A stretch of DNA of 64,000 bases from Oxalobacter formigenes (GCF_027158485.1 NZ_JAMKYJ010000003.1); one strand, 5' to 3'. Positions 1 to 8,515 are shown, counted from the first letter of the stretch. The notes: a model not told the origin generated them from the letters alone. Made by a program: numbers and translations.

Positions 1-84
1 TCTCAGGGGCAGGAGGTGGGGGTTAATTTGGCTGTTAAAAGAAATACTGATAAAAGAAAGGACGACAAAGATCTTTCCCAGTGA
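1..84 (+). CDS. C-terminal end of an unidentified protein (partial)
   Basis: The frame starting at base 1 is open to a TGA at 82-84 and gives 27 residues ending in the charged, lysine/aspartate-rich tail KRKDDKDLSQ. It is followed at once by a hairpin that looks like a terminator, which supports a gene end here. The fragment is too short to name a family, and most of the gene lies outside the window. Confidence 0.4.
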   Translation, partial: SQGQEVGVNLAVKRNTDKRKDDKDLSQ

Positions 85-102
85 TATCCGCTTGACCGAA
101 AC

Positions 103-136
103 AAACAAGGCTAGCCATAATAGGCTGGCCTTGTTT
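103..136 (+). terminator. hairpin terminator-like structure
   Basis: Arms at 103-116 (AAACAAGGCTAGCC) and 123-136 pair over 14 bp with one G-U pair and a 6-nt loop, and the 3' arm ends in TTGTTT. It lies between the partial upstream gene and the Sel1 gene, whose ATG is only 20 bases further on. It probably ends the upstream transcript; some read-through into the Sel1 gene is possible. Confidence 0.6.
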
Positions 137-155
137 GTACAAACTAATTTATAAA

Positions 156-974
156 ATGAAAATTTTTCTCAAATCTTTTGTTTTCCTCTTTTTATTTTGG
201 ATGAGCACATCATTAGTCTTTGCTGACAACGTAAAAGAAGGAAACCGACTTTATGACTCAGGAAAATATCAGGAAGCCTTGAGCTATTTCATGAAGCCTG
301 ATGCGGCCAATAATCCTGCTACCATGAATCGCATTGGTTATATGTACAAGAAGGGATTGGGAATAAAGGAAAACCCGGAAGAGGCGTATAAATGGTACCG
401 GAATGCGGCTGAAGCCGGATTTGCTGCTGCCCAATTCAATCTGGGTCTCATGTATCAACACGGTAAACCGATACCAGAAAATATGAATGAAGCTATTCAA
501 TGGTTCCGTAAAGCCGCAGATCAAAACTATCCTGACGCTGAAATGAAAATGGGTTATCTGGCGGTAACGGGAACAGGAGTCAAAAAAGACTACAAAGAAG
601 CCATGCAATGGTACCGTCGGGCGGCTGAACATGGTGATGTCGGGGCTTATGCGGATATCGGCCTTTTTTACGACAAGGGACAGGGTGTCAAAAAAGACCC
701 TAACCGAGCCGTCCAGTATTACATCCTCGGTGCAGAAAAAGGCGATAGCGAAGCCCAGCTCTTTCTGGCCGACTCATATGCCAAGGCAAATGGTGTACCC
801 TATGATGCCAATCGGGCGTTGTACTGGTACAGGGAATCTGCCAAAAACGGGAATGTGCTGGCGATGAAGGTGCTCTCAGGCATTTACAAGCTCGGCCAAT
901 TGGGGGTTCAAAAGAATGATGCCGAGTCTCAACGCTGGCTGGATATGGCGGAAAAAGCCGAAAAGAAACAGTAA
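156..974 (+). CDS. secreted Sel1-repeat (TPR-like) protein
   Basis: The product has 272 residues from the ATG at 156; a TTG at 135 would add 7 residues but lies inside the upstream hairpin arm. Residues 1-23 form a signal peptide ending VFA before Asp, so the protein should be periplasmic. About six Sel1 repeats fill residues 55-265, each with the pattern A-x-x-x-L-G-x-x-Y followed by a G-V-K-K-D type turn and an aromatic-rich helix such as AMQWYRRAAEHG. Sel1 repeats form alpha-solenoids that bind other proteins; no catalytic motif is seen. No clear ribosome binding site precedes the ATG. Two longer relatives lie at 41.2-44.1 kb. The partner is unknown. Confidence 0.88.
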   Translation: MKIFLKSFVFLFLFWMSTSLVFADNVKEGNRLYDSGKYQEALSYFMKPDAANNPATMNRIGYMYKKGLGIKENPEEAYKWYRNAAEAGFAAAQFNLGLMYQHGKPIPENMNEAIQWFRKAADQNYPDAEMKMGYLAVTGTGVKKDYKEAMQWYRRAAEHGDVGAYADIGLFYDKGQGVKKDPNRAVQYYILGAEKGDSEAQLFLADSYAKANGVPYDANRALYWYRESAKNGNVLAMKVLSGIYKLGQLGVQKNDAESQRWLDMAEKAEKKQ

Positions 975-990
975 TCAATTCTGTTCACAT

Positions 991-1020
991 AAAAAAGGAG
1001 CACGGCTGGCGTGCTCCAGA
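991..1020 (-). terminator. terminator of the first porin gene
   Basis: GGAGCACG (997-1004) pairs with CGTGCTCC (1010-1017) around a 5-nt loop. On the minus strand the stem is followed by six T residues (plus-strand A run 991-996), as expected of an intrinsic terminator for the porin that stops at 1045. On the plus strand it could also end the Sel1 transcript, with a looser T run at 1025-1030. Confidence 0.75.
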
Positions 1021-1044
1021 CAAAGTTTTTTCTTCCTTTTTACA

Positions 1045-2124
1045 TCAAAAACTGTGCGTGATACCGACCTGAACACCGGTAACGGATTCCCTTTCCGCTC
1101 CGTTGTTATTGTAGATACTGCCGACAAAGCTGTTGTCGCTGTCAGTATAGGACACCATGCCGTATAACTGTGTCCGCTTCGACAAGTCATAGGTATAACC
1201 CAGAGCGTATTTGTTGACGTCACCATCGTGGGCGGTTTTATCGACCGAAGCGCGGTTATACGATGCATTGATAGTGCCCTGTCCTATATGGTACTGGACA
1301 CCCAGCAACCATTCTTTCTGGTTGATCGGCGTATCAACGCCAAGGTCGAGATCAGGGATCAACGACAGGTTTTTCAGCTGGCTTCCCTGATATCCTGCCG
1401 AGAAACGCCAGTCGCCCAGCGTATAGGCACCCCCGATATTCCAGACGAACGATTTATTGGAATCGGCCTGACGATTATAGTTGGTCATCAGCGAAACAGG
1501 TCCATTGCTGTAGCGCAGCGAGCCGCCGAAACCGGCATTGTAAATGTCGCTGTTTACTCCCACCGGTTTTTTATGGTCATCCGCACTTAACGTGTAAGTC
1601 AGGCCGACGACGAACCCGGCGAATTCGGGACTGTCGTAGCGAACCGTATTGGAAAGCTGTTCACTGCGCAAAAGATTGTACTTGGCGAGTGCCGAACCGG
1701 TTGCCGCCTGCAAAAACGGATCGAGTTCGGTAAAGAATTCTGACGACATTTCATTGACACGCCCCAGACGGACCCAGCCCCACGGCCCTTCAAGGCCAAC
1801 GTTGGCGGCACCTGTCCAGTCGATTGTCTGCCCACGGTTGCCGAGCGCTCTTGAAATGGAATCGTCAAGGCTGTAGGTTTCCTTGTTGGTGCCGTCAGGG
1901 AGCTGGAATTGCCGTTCAAGCTGGAAAGTCGCTTTAATACCGTTTGCCAGCTCTTCCGATCCGCGTACGCCGATCAGGTTGGCGGCACTCTCATCCATCC
2001 GCGTACTGCTGCCTGTTTCCTTGACGAAGCCGGTATCGACGGTACCGTAAATAATGACATTGGTCTGTGCCTGCGCGGACATGGCCAGTCCCAGCGCCGA
2101 CAAGGCTATCAATTTTTTATACAT
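1045..2124 (-). CDS. trimeric outer membrane porin (betaproteobacterial Gram-negative porin family)
   Basis: The product has 359 residues and begins with a 19-residue signal peptide ending AQA. The mature start QTNVIIYGTVDTGF, the RGSEELANGIKATFQLERQF segment and the C-terminal phenylalanine (THSF) recognised by the BAM machinery are all typical of 16-strand general porins. The start at 2124 is chosen over 2151 because AGGAAG lies about 9 bases upstream and the signal peptide begins there. A Fur-like box about 90 bp upstream predicts iron-dependent expression. A close paralogue lies at 8516-9583, with long conserved stretches such as YSLDDSISRALGNR. The gene stands alone with its own terminator. 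Confidence 0.95.
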   Translation of the reverse strand: MYKKLIALSALGLAMSAQAQTNVIIYGTVDTGFVKETGSSTRMDESAANLIGVRGSEELANGIKATFQLERQFQLPDGTNKETYSLDDSISRALGNRGQTIDWTGAANVGLEGPWGWVRLGRVNEMSSEFFTELDPFLQAATGSALAKYNLLRSEQLSNTVRYDSPEFAGFVVGLTYTLSADDHKKPVGVNSDIYNAGFGGSLRYSNGPVSLMTNYNRQADSNKSFVWNIGGAYTLGDWRFSAGYQGSQLKNLSLIPDLDLGVDTPINQKEWLLGVQYHIGQGTINASYNRASVDKTAHDGDVNKYALGYTYDLSKRTQLYGMVSYTDSDNSFVGSIYNNNGAERESVTGVQVGITHSF

Positions 2125-2211
2125 GAGTGAAACTTCCTGACTGAGATTCATTTGTGAGCCACTGCATGGGCTCGCATAGTGGACTGCATTATAAATGCAA
2201 ACTCATCAAAT

Positions 2212-2230
2212 GAGAATAATTATCATTCTC
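2212..2230 (-). promoter_or_regulatory. Fur-like iron box upstream of the first porin
   Basis: GAGAATAATTATCATTCTC matches the classic 19-bp Fur consensus (GATAATGATAATCATTATC) at 15 of 19 positions by eye and is close to palindromic. It sits in the leader region of the porin starting at 2124. A similar box stands before the second porin. Strand is given for the controlled gene. Confidence 0.7.
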
Positions 2231-2247
2231 AAAATTATAAAAAAACG

Positions 2248-2282
2248 AAAGCATTGCTTTCCTGAAAGAATAACAATGCTTT
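2248..2282 (-). terminator. terminator of the 149-residue hypothetical gene
   Basis: AAAGCATTG (2248-2256) pairs with CAATGCTTT (2274-2282). Read on the minus strand the stem is followed by CG and a run of seven T residues. It lies between the gene ending at 2338 and the porin promoter region. Confidence 0.6.
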
Positions 2283-2337
2283 TTTACCGTTTGTTTTCGT
2301 TTCGTAACTGAAACGGTACAGCTTTTGAAACAGCTGT

Positions 2338-2787
2338 TTATGCTGTCTGAAGGGCCTTGCGCCAGAGGCAAAGCGCCTGATAAGTAAGGGATTGTGCCGC
2401 CATCGCTTTCCAGCTCTCGCGTATGGCTGTCCATTGCTTGTATTGAATCTGCTTCTGATAAGCGTGTTCGGCAAGGGAACAGCTGCCGGTAAGTTCAGCC
2501 GCTTCTTTCAGTTCTTTTTCCATCTGTTCCCAATTTTCGTTTTCTTTGGTCCGGACGGTGATTATGTCTTCGATCAGGGCTTTCAGGGAAACGACAAGCC
2601 CCTCTTCTTTCATCCTGTCGGGCTGGGGTTCACTGATTTTGGCGATGAACTGCTTGTGATAAAAGGGATTGCTGATATTGGGCTCCATTCCGGGCATCAT
2701 GGAAGCCACTTCCACTGCGACTGCCTGACGATACGAAACCGGTAGAGCGTTGAACCATTCGACGATGTTTTCAAGTGGCGTTTTCAT
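2338..2787 (-). CDS. hypothetical protein, soluble, alpha-helical
   Basis: The product has 149 residues with no signal peptide or membrane segment. The ATG has AGGACAGG about 9 bases upstream, and a terminator follows, so it looks like a genuine single gene. The sequence is rich in Glu, Lys and Ala, and a mid-protein stretch near residues 80-100 (ENWEQMEKELKEAAELTG) should be helical. It starts MKTPLENIVEWFNALP. I do not recognise a family and assign no function. Confidence 0.65.
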   Translation of the reverse strand: MKTPLENIVEWFNALPVSYRQAVAVEVASMMPGMEPNISNPFYHKQFIAKISEPQPDRMKEEGLVVSLKALIEDIITVRTKENENWEQMEKELKEAAELTGSCSLAEHAYQKQIQYKQWTAIRESWKAMAAQSLTYQALCLWRKALQTA

Positions 2788-2888
2788 GGAAACCTGTCCT
2801 TATGGAAATATCACAAGCGTGATGGTGAATAAATGCCGAATCCGATTAACCTGAACAGACGACATGATAGCCGAAAATACCGGCATAT

Positions 2889-2940
2889 AAAAAGCACTTC
2901 AGGTCATGAATCGTTCCGTTCAGTGCCGAAGTGCTTTTTT
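2889..2940 (-). terminator. terminator of the DUF3829 lipoprotein gene
   Basis: AAAAAGCACTTC (2889-2900) pairs with GAAGTGCTTTTT (2928-2939). The loop is long (27 nt) but the stem is perfect. On the minus strand it follows the stop of the gene at 2970 by about 30 bases and ends in a T run. Confidence 0.65.
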
Positions 2941-2969
2941 TCTGTCTGACGCAGCCCGTATGAGCTGTT

Positions 2970-3974
2970 TTATACCGGACGGGTGAACTTCAGGATACGG
3001 TTATAGCTTTCAACGGCATTGCTGTAACGCTTCATCATCAGATTGAAAGATTTCGCCGTTTTCTTTTCTTTCATGAACCTGTATACCTTGATCGTGCCTT
3101 CCAGATGGCTGATGATGCTGTCCAGGTCATTGTTGCCTTCCCGTTTCGGATAATCGGCTTCAAGCGATTTCTTCAGGTTTTTCAGGGAAAGCTCAAGACT
3201 GGCAACGATCTTGTCACCTGCCACGTATTTGGCATTGTCGGCCACACTGTTTTCCGGATCGTTAAAGAGGGTCACCAGATCCTGTCCATAAAGCAGACTC
3301 TGTTCGGCATAATACGGAACCATATTCCTTTGCGACTTGAAAACATCCATTCTGCGCAGGGTTTCCGCCCTTTGTTTTTTGATGAGAATCGCACCGATGT
3401 CATTCATGGCATCGATCAGCTTCGTATAATCCGCTTTCAGAATCGGCAGGACAACCCGGCCACCATCCAGATTGTCGCGACGATATACCTGATCCCGGAA
3501 GTAAGGCAGGCTGCTGCGTTCGTCTTTCAAGAGCTTTTCCCCTGCTGTTACGGCAGCCGTCACCGCCGCATTCAATTCAGGAGATGCCTGCGCATTGACC
3601 GCCAATCCCTTTTTGAAGGAAGTTATCCCTTTTTCAAGCCCGGCGACGACCGGGAAGGAAATCGTATCGGCCGGTTTGGCCTTCATTGTATGGTTCGTCA
3701 GGGTATTCCAGGATGGCCACAGGCTCCAGTTACCGACCATGATGCTGTTATAACCGGAAATGTAATCGTTCAGCTTGCCGGTTTCAGGGTCGTTACTGTC
3801 CTTGACGAGTTTCAAGGCGCCGGTATTCGACTCGAGAACCGCACCTTCCGCTTCATTGTTCAGACGGTACTGATTGACGGCTTCAACAACCGTCGGGATG
3901 AGGACGACACAGCCGGAGAGGCTCAATGTGAATGCGGCGAGAGCGAAGAGACGGACAAAAGCGGGAATTCTCAT
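2970..3974 (-). CDS. DUF3829 (YiiG-like) lipoprotein
   Basis: The product has 334 residues. A type II signal peptide ends in the lipobox LSGC, with the lipidated Cys at residue 22, so the mature protein should be membrane anchored. The rest is a helical DUF3829-type region: an early segment around YISGYNSIMVG, a middle with LPYFRDQVYRRDN, and a late VESYNRILKF. The family is known from E. coli YiiG, whose function is not established. A second, more diverged DUF3829 lipoprotein lies directly upstream on the same strand (4121-5071), so the two probably arose by duplication. The spacing of about 145 bp leaves room for a separate promoter. Confidence 0.82.
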   Translation of the reverse strand: MRIPAFVRLFALAAFTLSLSGCVVLIPTVVEAVNQYRLNNEAEGAVLESNTGALKLVKDSNDPETGKLNDYISGYNSIMVGNWSLWPSWNTLTNHTMKAKPADTISFPVVAGLEKGITSFKKGLAVNAQASPELNAAVTAAVTAGEKLLKDERSSLPYFRDQVYRRDNLDGGRVVLPILKADYTKLIDAMNDIGAILIKKQRAETLRRMDVFKSQRNMVPYYAEQSLLYGQDLVTLFNDPENSVADNAKYVAGDKIVASLELSLKNLKKSLEADYPKREGNNDLDSIISHLEGTIKVYRFMKEKKTAKSFNLMMKRYSNAVESYNRILKFTRPV

Positions 3975-4120
3975 TTTTCGATTCCGGAAAAGGACAATGG
4001 CAAGACGAAAATATTTTCCTATTATTCCAGATATCGGTGAAAATTTTGACAGCCTTCTTCAAAGAAACCTTCTTTTATACCCGAATGGCGACAAACGGAC
4101 ATGAAATTCCCGCAATTGCG

Positions 4121-5071
4121 TCACTGGATCAGCATTGAAACCCGATTGTTGGCCTTGATCGCTTCGTTATATTTTTTATTCAGGGCAGACAAATCTGACA
4201 GCGTCCTGTTTTGCCTGAGGTCACGATAGCTTCCGGCCATACTCGTTAAAACCCGGTAAACGGCAGGATAATTTTCCAGCCCTTCCACCTCCTCTGATCT
4301 GGCATTGACATAAGCCCTGCGCTGCGCTGCCAGTGACTCTTCCAGACTGGAAAGAACAAGATCGCCCTTGTCGTACGTTTCACTGTCATTGATGGCATTT
4401 TTCGAAGCGATAAACAATGCCAAAAGATCCTGTGCTTCAGCAAGACTTCGTTCCGTATAAAAGCCCAATGAATTGCCTGCCTTTTTGAACCATGCCATCC
4501 GTTTTTCCGATTCACTCTTCCTGTATTTGAACAAAAGCGTTTCCATCCGATCCATTGCGGCAAACAGGGCTTCATAACCGGACGGTAATGGTGAAGTTCC
4601 GTCCGTTGCACGATCAGGGCTATCATTTTCCTTTTGATTGCCTTCTATCGGCTCCTGTCCGGCCCTTTTTGCCATCAGGCTATTTCCCGCATCGATGACA
4701 TCCAGAACGTTCCTGTCCAGTTCCGGCATATCGCCACCATGTATGGCATACCCCTGCCTGAACAATTCAAGCGCATATTCGAGTCTGCCGCCGGAGATGT
4801 ACAGAATTTCCTCATTGTTTCGCGTGTTTTCAAGCCGGGCGACAAATCCCTCATAAGAAGGCCTGAGGCTTGTCTGTCCACTCATCATGACTTTATATGC
4901 CTGTGAATACAAATCGAGCTTTGCGGCGGAAACGGCATCCGGTCTGGCCGACGCACTATTTGCGGCTGCGTCTGCAGGTTTTTCATTGGCTTTTTTGCCT
5001 GTCTGGTCGCATCCGGTGATACCCACCGTAACCAACAGCATGACCGGCAAAATAATTGATCTGAATTTCAT
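4121..5071 (-). CDS. DUF3829 (YiiG-like) lipoprotein, second copy
   Basis: The product has 316 residues from the ATG at 5071; an upstream in-frame ATG at 5110 would place 13 charged residues before the signal peptide and is less likely. The lipobox VGITGC gives a lipidated Cys near residue 21. A low-complexity Ala/Asp linker (ADAAANSASARPDA) follows, then the helical DUF3829 region with YSQAYKVMMSG early and FYTERSLAEAQDLLALF later. The latter matches PYYAEQSLLYGQDLVTLF in the neighbour, which supports common origin. Function is unknown; a periplasm-facing envelope role is inferred from the lipid anchor. Confidence 0.8.
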   Translation of the reverse strand: MKFRSIILPVMLLVTVGITGCDQTGKKANEKPADAAANSASARPDAVSAAKLDLYSQAYKVMMSGQTSLRPSYEGFVARLENTRNNEEILYISGGRLEYALELFRQGYAIHGGDMPELDRNVLDVIDAGNSLMAKRAGQEPIEGNQKENDSPDRATDGTSPLPSGYEALFAAMDRMETLLFKYRKSESEKRMAWFKKAGNSLGFYTERSLAEAQDLLALFIASKNAINDSETYDKGDLVLSSLEESLAAQRRAYVNARSEEVEGLENYPAVYRVLTSMAGSYRDLRQNRTLSDLSALNKKYNEAIKANNRVSMLIQ

Positions 5072-5110
5072 GGAATACCCCGGCATATAAAAATACCTGC
5101 CACGCTTCAT

Positions 5111-5439
5111 AAGCGTTTCACGACTGGCCGATACAAGCCTTTTTTCTGTCAGGCCTGCCGAACCTCATCTTTACGAAACGACCGGATGATGCCCTTTTCA
5201 GCGTGAGTTTAAGACCGGGAAAAAGGGCAAATATGATAAAAATCATCAATATGGATTTAAATCCGGCAATACTGCACGCCTATGACAAAAACCGTGATAA
5301 AAACAGTTTCCGATGCAGTCTTCCGGATTTAAACGCCGCCTTCCATACGAAGAACAGACATGAATAAACCTGTTTATCAATTTGATACTAAATATGTTTT
5401 TTAAACATATCCAATTAAAACAGCAATCTGTCACTCCGC
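5111..5439. other. intergenic region, no supported gene
   Basis: About 330 bp between the second DUF3829 gene and the Feo operon terminator. It becomes AT-rich toward 5380-5450. A short minus-strand frame here (5246-5479) runs into the downstream terminator hairpin and has no convincing start signal. I see no repeat, RNA gene or clear promoter. Confidence 0.5.
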
Positions 5440-5445
5440 CAAAAA

Positions 5446-5485
5446 TAAAACTCTCATGCCTGCCAATATCGACAGACATGAGAGT
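5446..5485 (-). terminator. terminator of the porin-feo transcript
   Basis: ACTCTCATG (5450-5458) pairs exactly with CATGAGAGT (5477-5485). On the minus strand the stem is followed by TTTTATTTTTGG. It lies about 80 bases after the last Feo-linked gene and should end the operon. Confidence 0.75.
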
Positions 5486-5567
5486 TGAGCAGGACAGTGC
5501 CTGTAGCTTGCGAGGTTTTATAAATAAAAAATATCACTACCCCTTATTCGGGTTCCGGATTTGCCAT

Positions 5568-5771
5568 TCACGGTTCCGGCTTCTGCCGGGGATACCAGTT
5601 AATCGCTTGTCCGGCTGGATGTTTCGGGTGACAGACGGAATCGCCGCCACACCCGCTGCAACTTCCGCCGCATGACACCGATTGTCCGCTGCGCCATTTC
5701 CGGATCATCCGGAAAATAATGCTTCCGACAATGGCCAGCAGTGCCAGACTGATGAGAATGGTGGCAATCAT
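5568..5771 (-). CDS. FeoB-associated Cys-rich membrane protein
   Basis: The product has 67 residues: one membrane helix at residues 2-20 (IATILISLALLAIVGSIIF), a basic turn (RMIRKWR), then a cysteine cluster around CGGSCSGCGGDSVC at residues 34-47. This is the layout of the small FeoB-associated proteins that often follow feoB. The cysteines may bind Fe(II) or a cluster, or assist the pore; the mechanism is not settled. Its ATG lies one base after the feoB stop, so it is almost certainly co-translated with feoB. Confidence 0.9.
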   Translation of the reverse strand: MIATILISLALLAIVGSIIFRMIRKWRSGQSVSCGGSCSGCGGDSVCHPKHPAGQAINWYPRQKPEP

Positions 5772-5772
5772 A

Positions 5773-7929
5773 TTATGCTCCTTGCGTATTCGAGACCGTC
5801 ATGGACAGGCGTTTCTTTTCACGGGATGACCGGAAAAGCAGGTACAGTGCCGCCAGAACCAGTGCAATGGCAACCCCTGTCCAGAAACCGAAAACCCCGT
5901 TGAATATCCAGTTACCGAGCTGGTACATGCACAATGCCGTGCACCATGCAAAGCCGGTCTGGTAGGCGATGGCAAAGAAAGTCCATTTCGCGCTGTTCAT
6001 TTCGCGGCGGATGGCACCGATGGCTGCAAAACAAGGGGCGCAAAGCAGGTTGAAAACAAGGAAAGACCAGGCTGCCAGAAGGCTGAAATGGGTGGCAAGG
6101 GTGCCCCATATTTCCTGTCCGTCTTCGGCCACTTCCGCAAAACCGAAGAGAATTCCGAATGTACCGACGACGTTTTCCTTGGCGACCAGGCCCGTGATCG
6201 TAGCGACTGACGCTTTCCAGTCCCCCCAGCCCAGCGGCGAAAAGATCCACGAAATGGCATTTCCCAGCCAGGCAATCAGACCGTCGTTCATGTCTTCAAC
6301 CGCTCCGAAATGGCCATCTGTAAAACCGTATTTGGAAACAAACCAGACAAAAATGGTGGACAGCAGGATGATGGTGCCCGCCTTGCGGATGAATAAAGAG
6401 CCACGTTCCCACATGCTGCGGACAATATTGCCGATAGTCGGCCAGCGATAAGGAGGAAGCTCCATGACGAAAGGCGCAGGATCACCGGCAAAAAGTCGCG
6501 TCTTTTTCAGGATAATGCCGGAAATAATGATGGCGGCGATTCCCGTGAAATAAGCTGCCGGTGCAACCCACCATGCCCCGGCGAACAAGGCTCCCGAAAA
6601 AAGGGCGATGATCGGCAGTTTCGCACTGCATGGAATGAACGTCGTGGTGATGATGGTCATTTTCCGGTCGCGTTCGTTTTCGATCGTGCGAGAGGACATG
6701 ATTCCCGGAACGCCACAGCCAGTTCCGATCAGGATTGAAATGAAGGATTTTCCTGAAAGGCCGAACCGGTGAAACACCCGATCCAGTATGAAAGCGATCC
6801 GGGCCATGTAACCGCAATATTCCATAAATGCGAGAAAAGCAAAAAGGATAAGGATTTGCGGAACGAACCCGAGAACGGCACCGGTACCGGCAATAATCCC
6901 GTCCAGTATCAGATTCTGGAGCCATTCGGCACAATCCACGGCAACAAGCCCTGCCTTGACAGCATCCGGAACGATTTTTCCGAACAATTCGTCATTCGTC
7001 CAGTCCGTTACAAAACCGCCCAGTGATGTGACGGAAACATAGTAGACGAAGGACATGATGGCGGCGAAAATCGGCAAGCCCAGAAAACGGTTGGTGACAA
7101 TCGCGTCGATCCTGTCCGAAACGGAAAGATGGTTGCTGATATGACGGCAGCATTTTTCCATGAGGCCGCTGATCCAGTTGTAACGTTCTGTGGCAATGAT
7201 GCTTTCGCAGTCATTGTCCATTTCCTCTTCACAGTTCCTTATATCCTGTTCCAGATGGGCACGCCATTCATCCGACAGGTTCAACCGTTTTGCCGTTTCG
7301 CCGTCGCGCTCGAAAAGCCTGATGGCAAATCCGCGCTGGACATGTTCAGGCAAATCGTGAAGGACGGCTTCCTCAATATGGGCCAGTGCATGTTCCACAC
7401 TTCCCGAAAAGCGATGTCTCGGGACCGGAACGGCATCCGGATCCTGTGCGGAGGCCAGCGCTTTTTCGACCGCTTCTGCCACTCCTGTTTCTTTGAGCGC
7501 CGAGATACCTGTCACCTCGCAGCCCAGTTCTTTTTCCAGCAAGTCGGTGTCGATGAGATCGCCGCTTTTTGCGAGGACATCCATCATATTGATGGCAACG
7601 ACAACGGGAATGCCCAGTTCCAGCAGTTGCGTGGTGAGATACAGGTTCCGTTCCAGATTCGTCCCATCCACGATATTCAGGATAACGTCCGGTTTTTCAT
7701 CCAGAAGATAATTTCGTGCGATGATTTCTTCCAGCGAGTAAGGCGACAGCGAATAAATACCCGGCAAATCGGTCACCGTCACGTCCGGACGGTTTTTCAG
7801 CCGTCCTTCCTTCTTTTCCACCGTCACGCCCGGCCAGTTGCCGACTGACTGGCGTGCGCCCGTCAGGGCATTGAACAGGGTGGTCTTGCCCGCATTCGGG
7901 TTTCCGGCAAGTGCAATACGGATTGTCAT
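5773..7929 (-). CDS. feoB: ferrous iron transporter FeoB
   Basis: The product has 718 residues and is the GTP-driven inner membrane Fe(II) permease. The N-terminal G domain shows G1 GNPNAGKTT (9-17), G3 DLPG near residue 54, G4 NMMD near 114 and G5 SALKETGV. A helical spacer follows, then the polytopic part with two Gate-type repeats. It contains the characteristic GCGVPGIMSSRT (first Gate region) and LCAPCFAAIGAIRREM (late). It is a little shorter than E. coli FeoB. It follows two FeoA-domain genes and is tightly followed by the Cys-rich partner. Iron control is expected through the Fur-like box upstream of the porin that heads the run. Confidence 0.97.
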   Translation of the reverse strand: MTIRIALAGNPNAGKTTLFNALTGARQSVGNWPGVTVEKKEGRLKNRPDVTVTDLPGIYSLSPYSLEEIIARNYLLDEKPDVILNIVDGTNLERNLYLTTQLLELGIPVVVAINMMDVLAKSGDLIDTDLLEKELGCEVTGISALKETGVAEAVEKALASAQDPDAVPVPRHRFSGSVEHALAHIEEAVLHDLPEHVQRGFAIRLFERDGETAKRLNLSDEWRAHLEQDIRNCEEEMDNDCESIIATERYNWISGLMEKCCRHISNHLSVSDRIDAIVTNRFLGLPIFAAIMSFVYYVSVTSLGGFVTDWTNDELFGKIVPDAVKAGLVAVDCAEWLQNLILDGIIAGTGAVLGFVPQILILFAFLAFMEYCGYMARIAFILDRVFHRFGLSGKSFISILIGTGCGVPGIMSSRTIENERDRKMTIITTTFIPCSAKLPIIALFSGALFAGAWWVAPAAYFTGIAAIIISGIILKKTRLFAGDPAPFVMELPPYRWPTIGNIVRSMWERGSLFIRKAGTIILLSTIFVWFVSKYGFTDGHFGAVEDMNDGLIAWLGNAISWIFSPLGWGDWKASVATITGLVAKENVVGTFGILFGFAEVAEDGQEIWGTLATHFSLLAAWSFLVFNLLCAPCFAAIGAIRREMNSAKWTFFAIAYQTGFAWCTALCMYQLGNWIFNGVFGFWTGVAIALVLAALYLLFRSSREKKRLSMTVSNTQGA

Positions 7930-7992
7930 AATAAATTCCAGAATTCAGTTCATTGGCCGACAGCACTTTTTTGCGTTCTGTCCGCCTGTTTT

Positions 7993-8214
7993 TTATTCGA
8001 TTTCAATCAGTTCCGCATCGGCTTTCCTGAAGGAAAGCTCCGAATTCCGGACACGAACTTCTACGGGATCGCCCAATGGAGCGACTTTCATGACAGACAG
8101 GGCTGTCCCTTTCGTCATCCCCATATCCAGCATGCGGCGTCTGGTTGCGCCTTCCCCGTGTATTTTGCGAATGATGGCGACTTCACCAATACACGCATCT
8201 TTTAATGTTTTCAT
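7993..8214 (-). CDS. feoA: FeoA domain protein (second of two)
   Basis: The product has 73 residues, the full length of a stand-alone FeoA. It has the SH3-like fold signature: KDACIGEVAIIRKIHGEG, then RRRMLDMGMTKGTALSV, then a closing VEVRVRNSELSFRKADAELI. FeoA is a small cytoplasmic partner needed for FeoB-mediated Fe(II) uptake. Its ATG overlaps the stop of the upstream FeoA gene by 4 bases (ATGA), so the two are translationally coupled. feoB starts 63 bases downstream. Confidence 0.92.
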   Translation of the reverse strand: MKTLKDACIGEVAIIRKIHGEGATRRRMLDMGMTKGTALSVMKVAPLGDPVEVRVRNSELSFRKADAELIEIE

Positions 8215-8444
8215 TGCCTGATCTCCCTGATCATGATGTTTTCCGTCATTTCCTTGCCCAGCGCCACACGTGAATGTCGGATGTTCACGATGACGCTGCC
8301 ATTCATTTCAGTGATTACCGTTATCGGCTCGCCGACACAAAATCCGAGGTTTTCAAGATAATGCCTCGTTTCCTCGCGTCCGCCGATTCTGCCGATGATG
8401 CAGGTACATCCCTTCCCTGCCATTCCCAAAGGCATCATGTGCAT
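8211..8444 (-). CDS. feoA: FeoA domain protein (first of two)
   Basis: The product has 77 residues with the FeoA pattern GCTCIIGRIGGREETRHYLE, then LGFCVGEPITVI and a final VIVNIRHSRVALGKEM. It differs clearly from its neighbour, so the pair is an old duplication rather than a recent copy. Paired FeoA domains before FeoB are known in several bacteria. It carries two extra cysteines (positions 14 and 36) that the other FeoA lacks. It lies 71 bases after the porin stop with a strong hairpin in between, so it may be read from the porin promoter, its own promoter, or both. Confidence 0.9.
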   Translation of the reverse strand: MHMMPLGMAGKGCTCIIGRIGGREETRHYLENLGFCVGEPITVITEMNGSVIVNIRHSRVALGKEMTENIMIREIRQ

Positions 8445-8470
8445 CCCCCTTTCATTTAACCGGATAAGGG

Positions 8471-8504
8471 ACCGGCAATGACCATCCTGGTTGTCATTGC
8501 CGGT
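8471..8504 (-). terminator. perfect 12-bp hairpin between porin and feoA
   Basis: ACCGGCAATGAC (8471-8482) pairs exactly with GTCATTGCCGGT (8493-8504) around a 10-nt loop. On the minus strand only CCCTTATCC follows, not a T run, so it is a weak terminator at best. It may be an attenuator or an mRNA-end stabiliser that keeps porin message high while letting some transcripts reach feoAAB. Confidence 0.5.
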
Positions 8505-8515
8505 TTTCTCCCATA

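Noticed and set aside
3105..4040. 311-codon plus-strand frame
   Set aside because: Antisense to the DUF3829 lipoprotein, which has a lipobox, a family core and a terminator.
5246..5479. 77-codon minus-strand frame
   Set aside because: It begins in an intergenic stretch, includes the Feo terminator hairpin and has no family match by eye.
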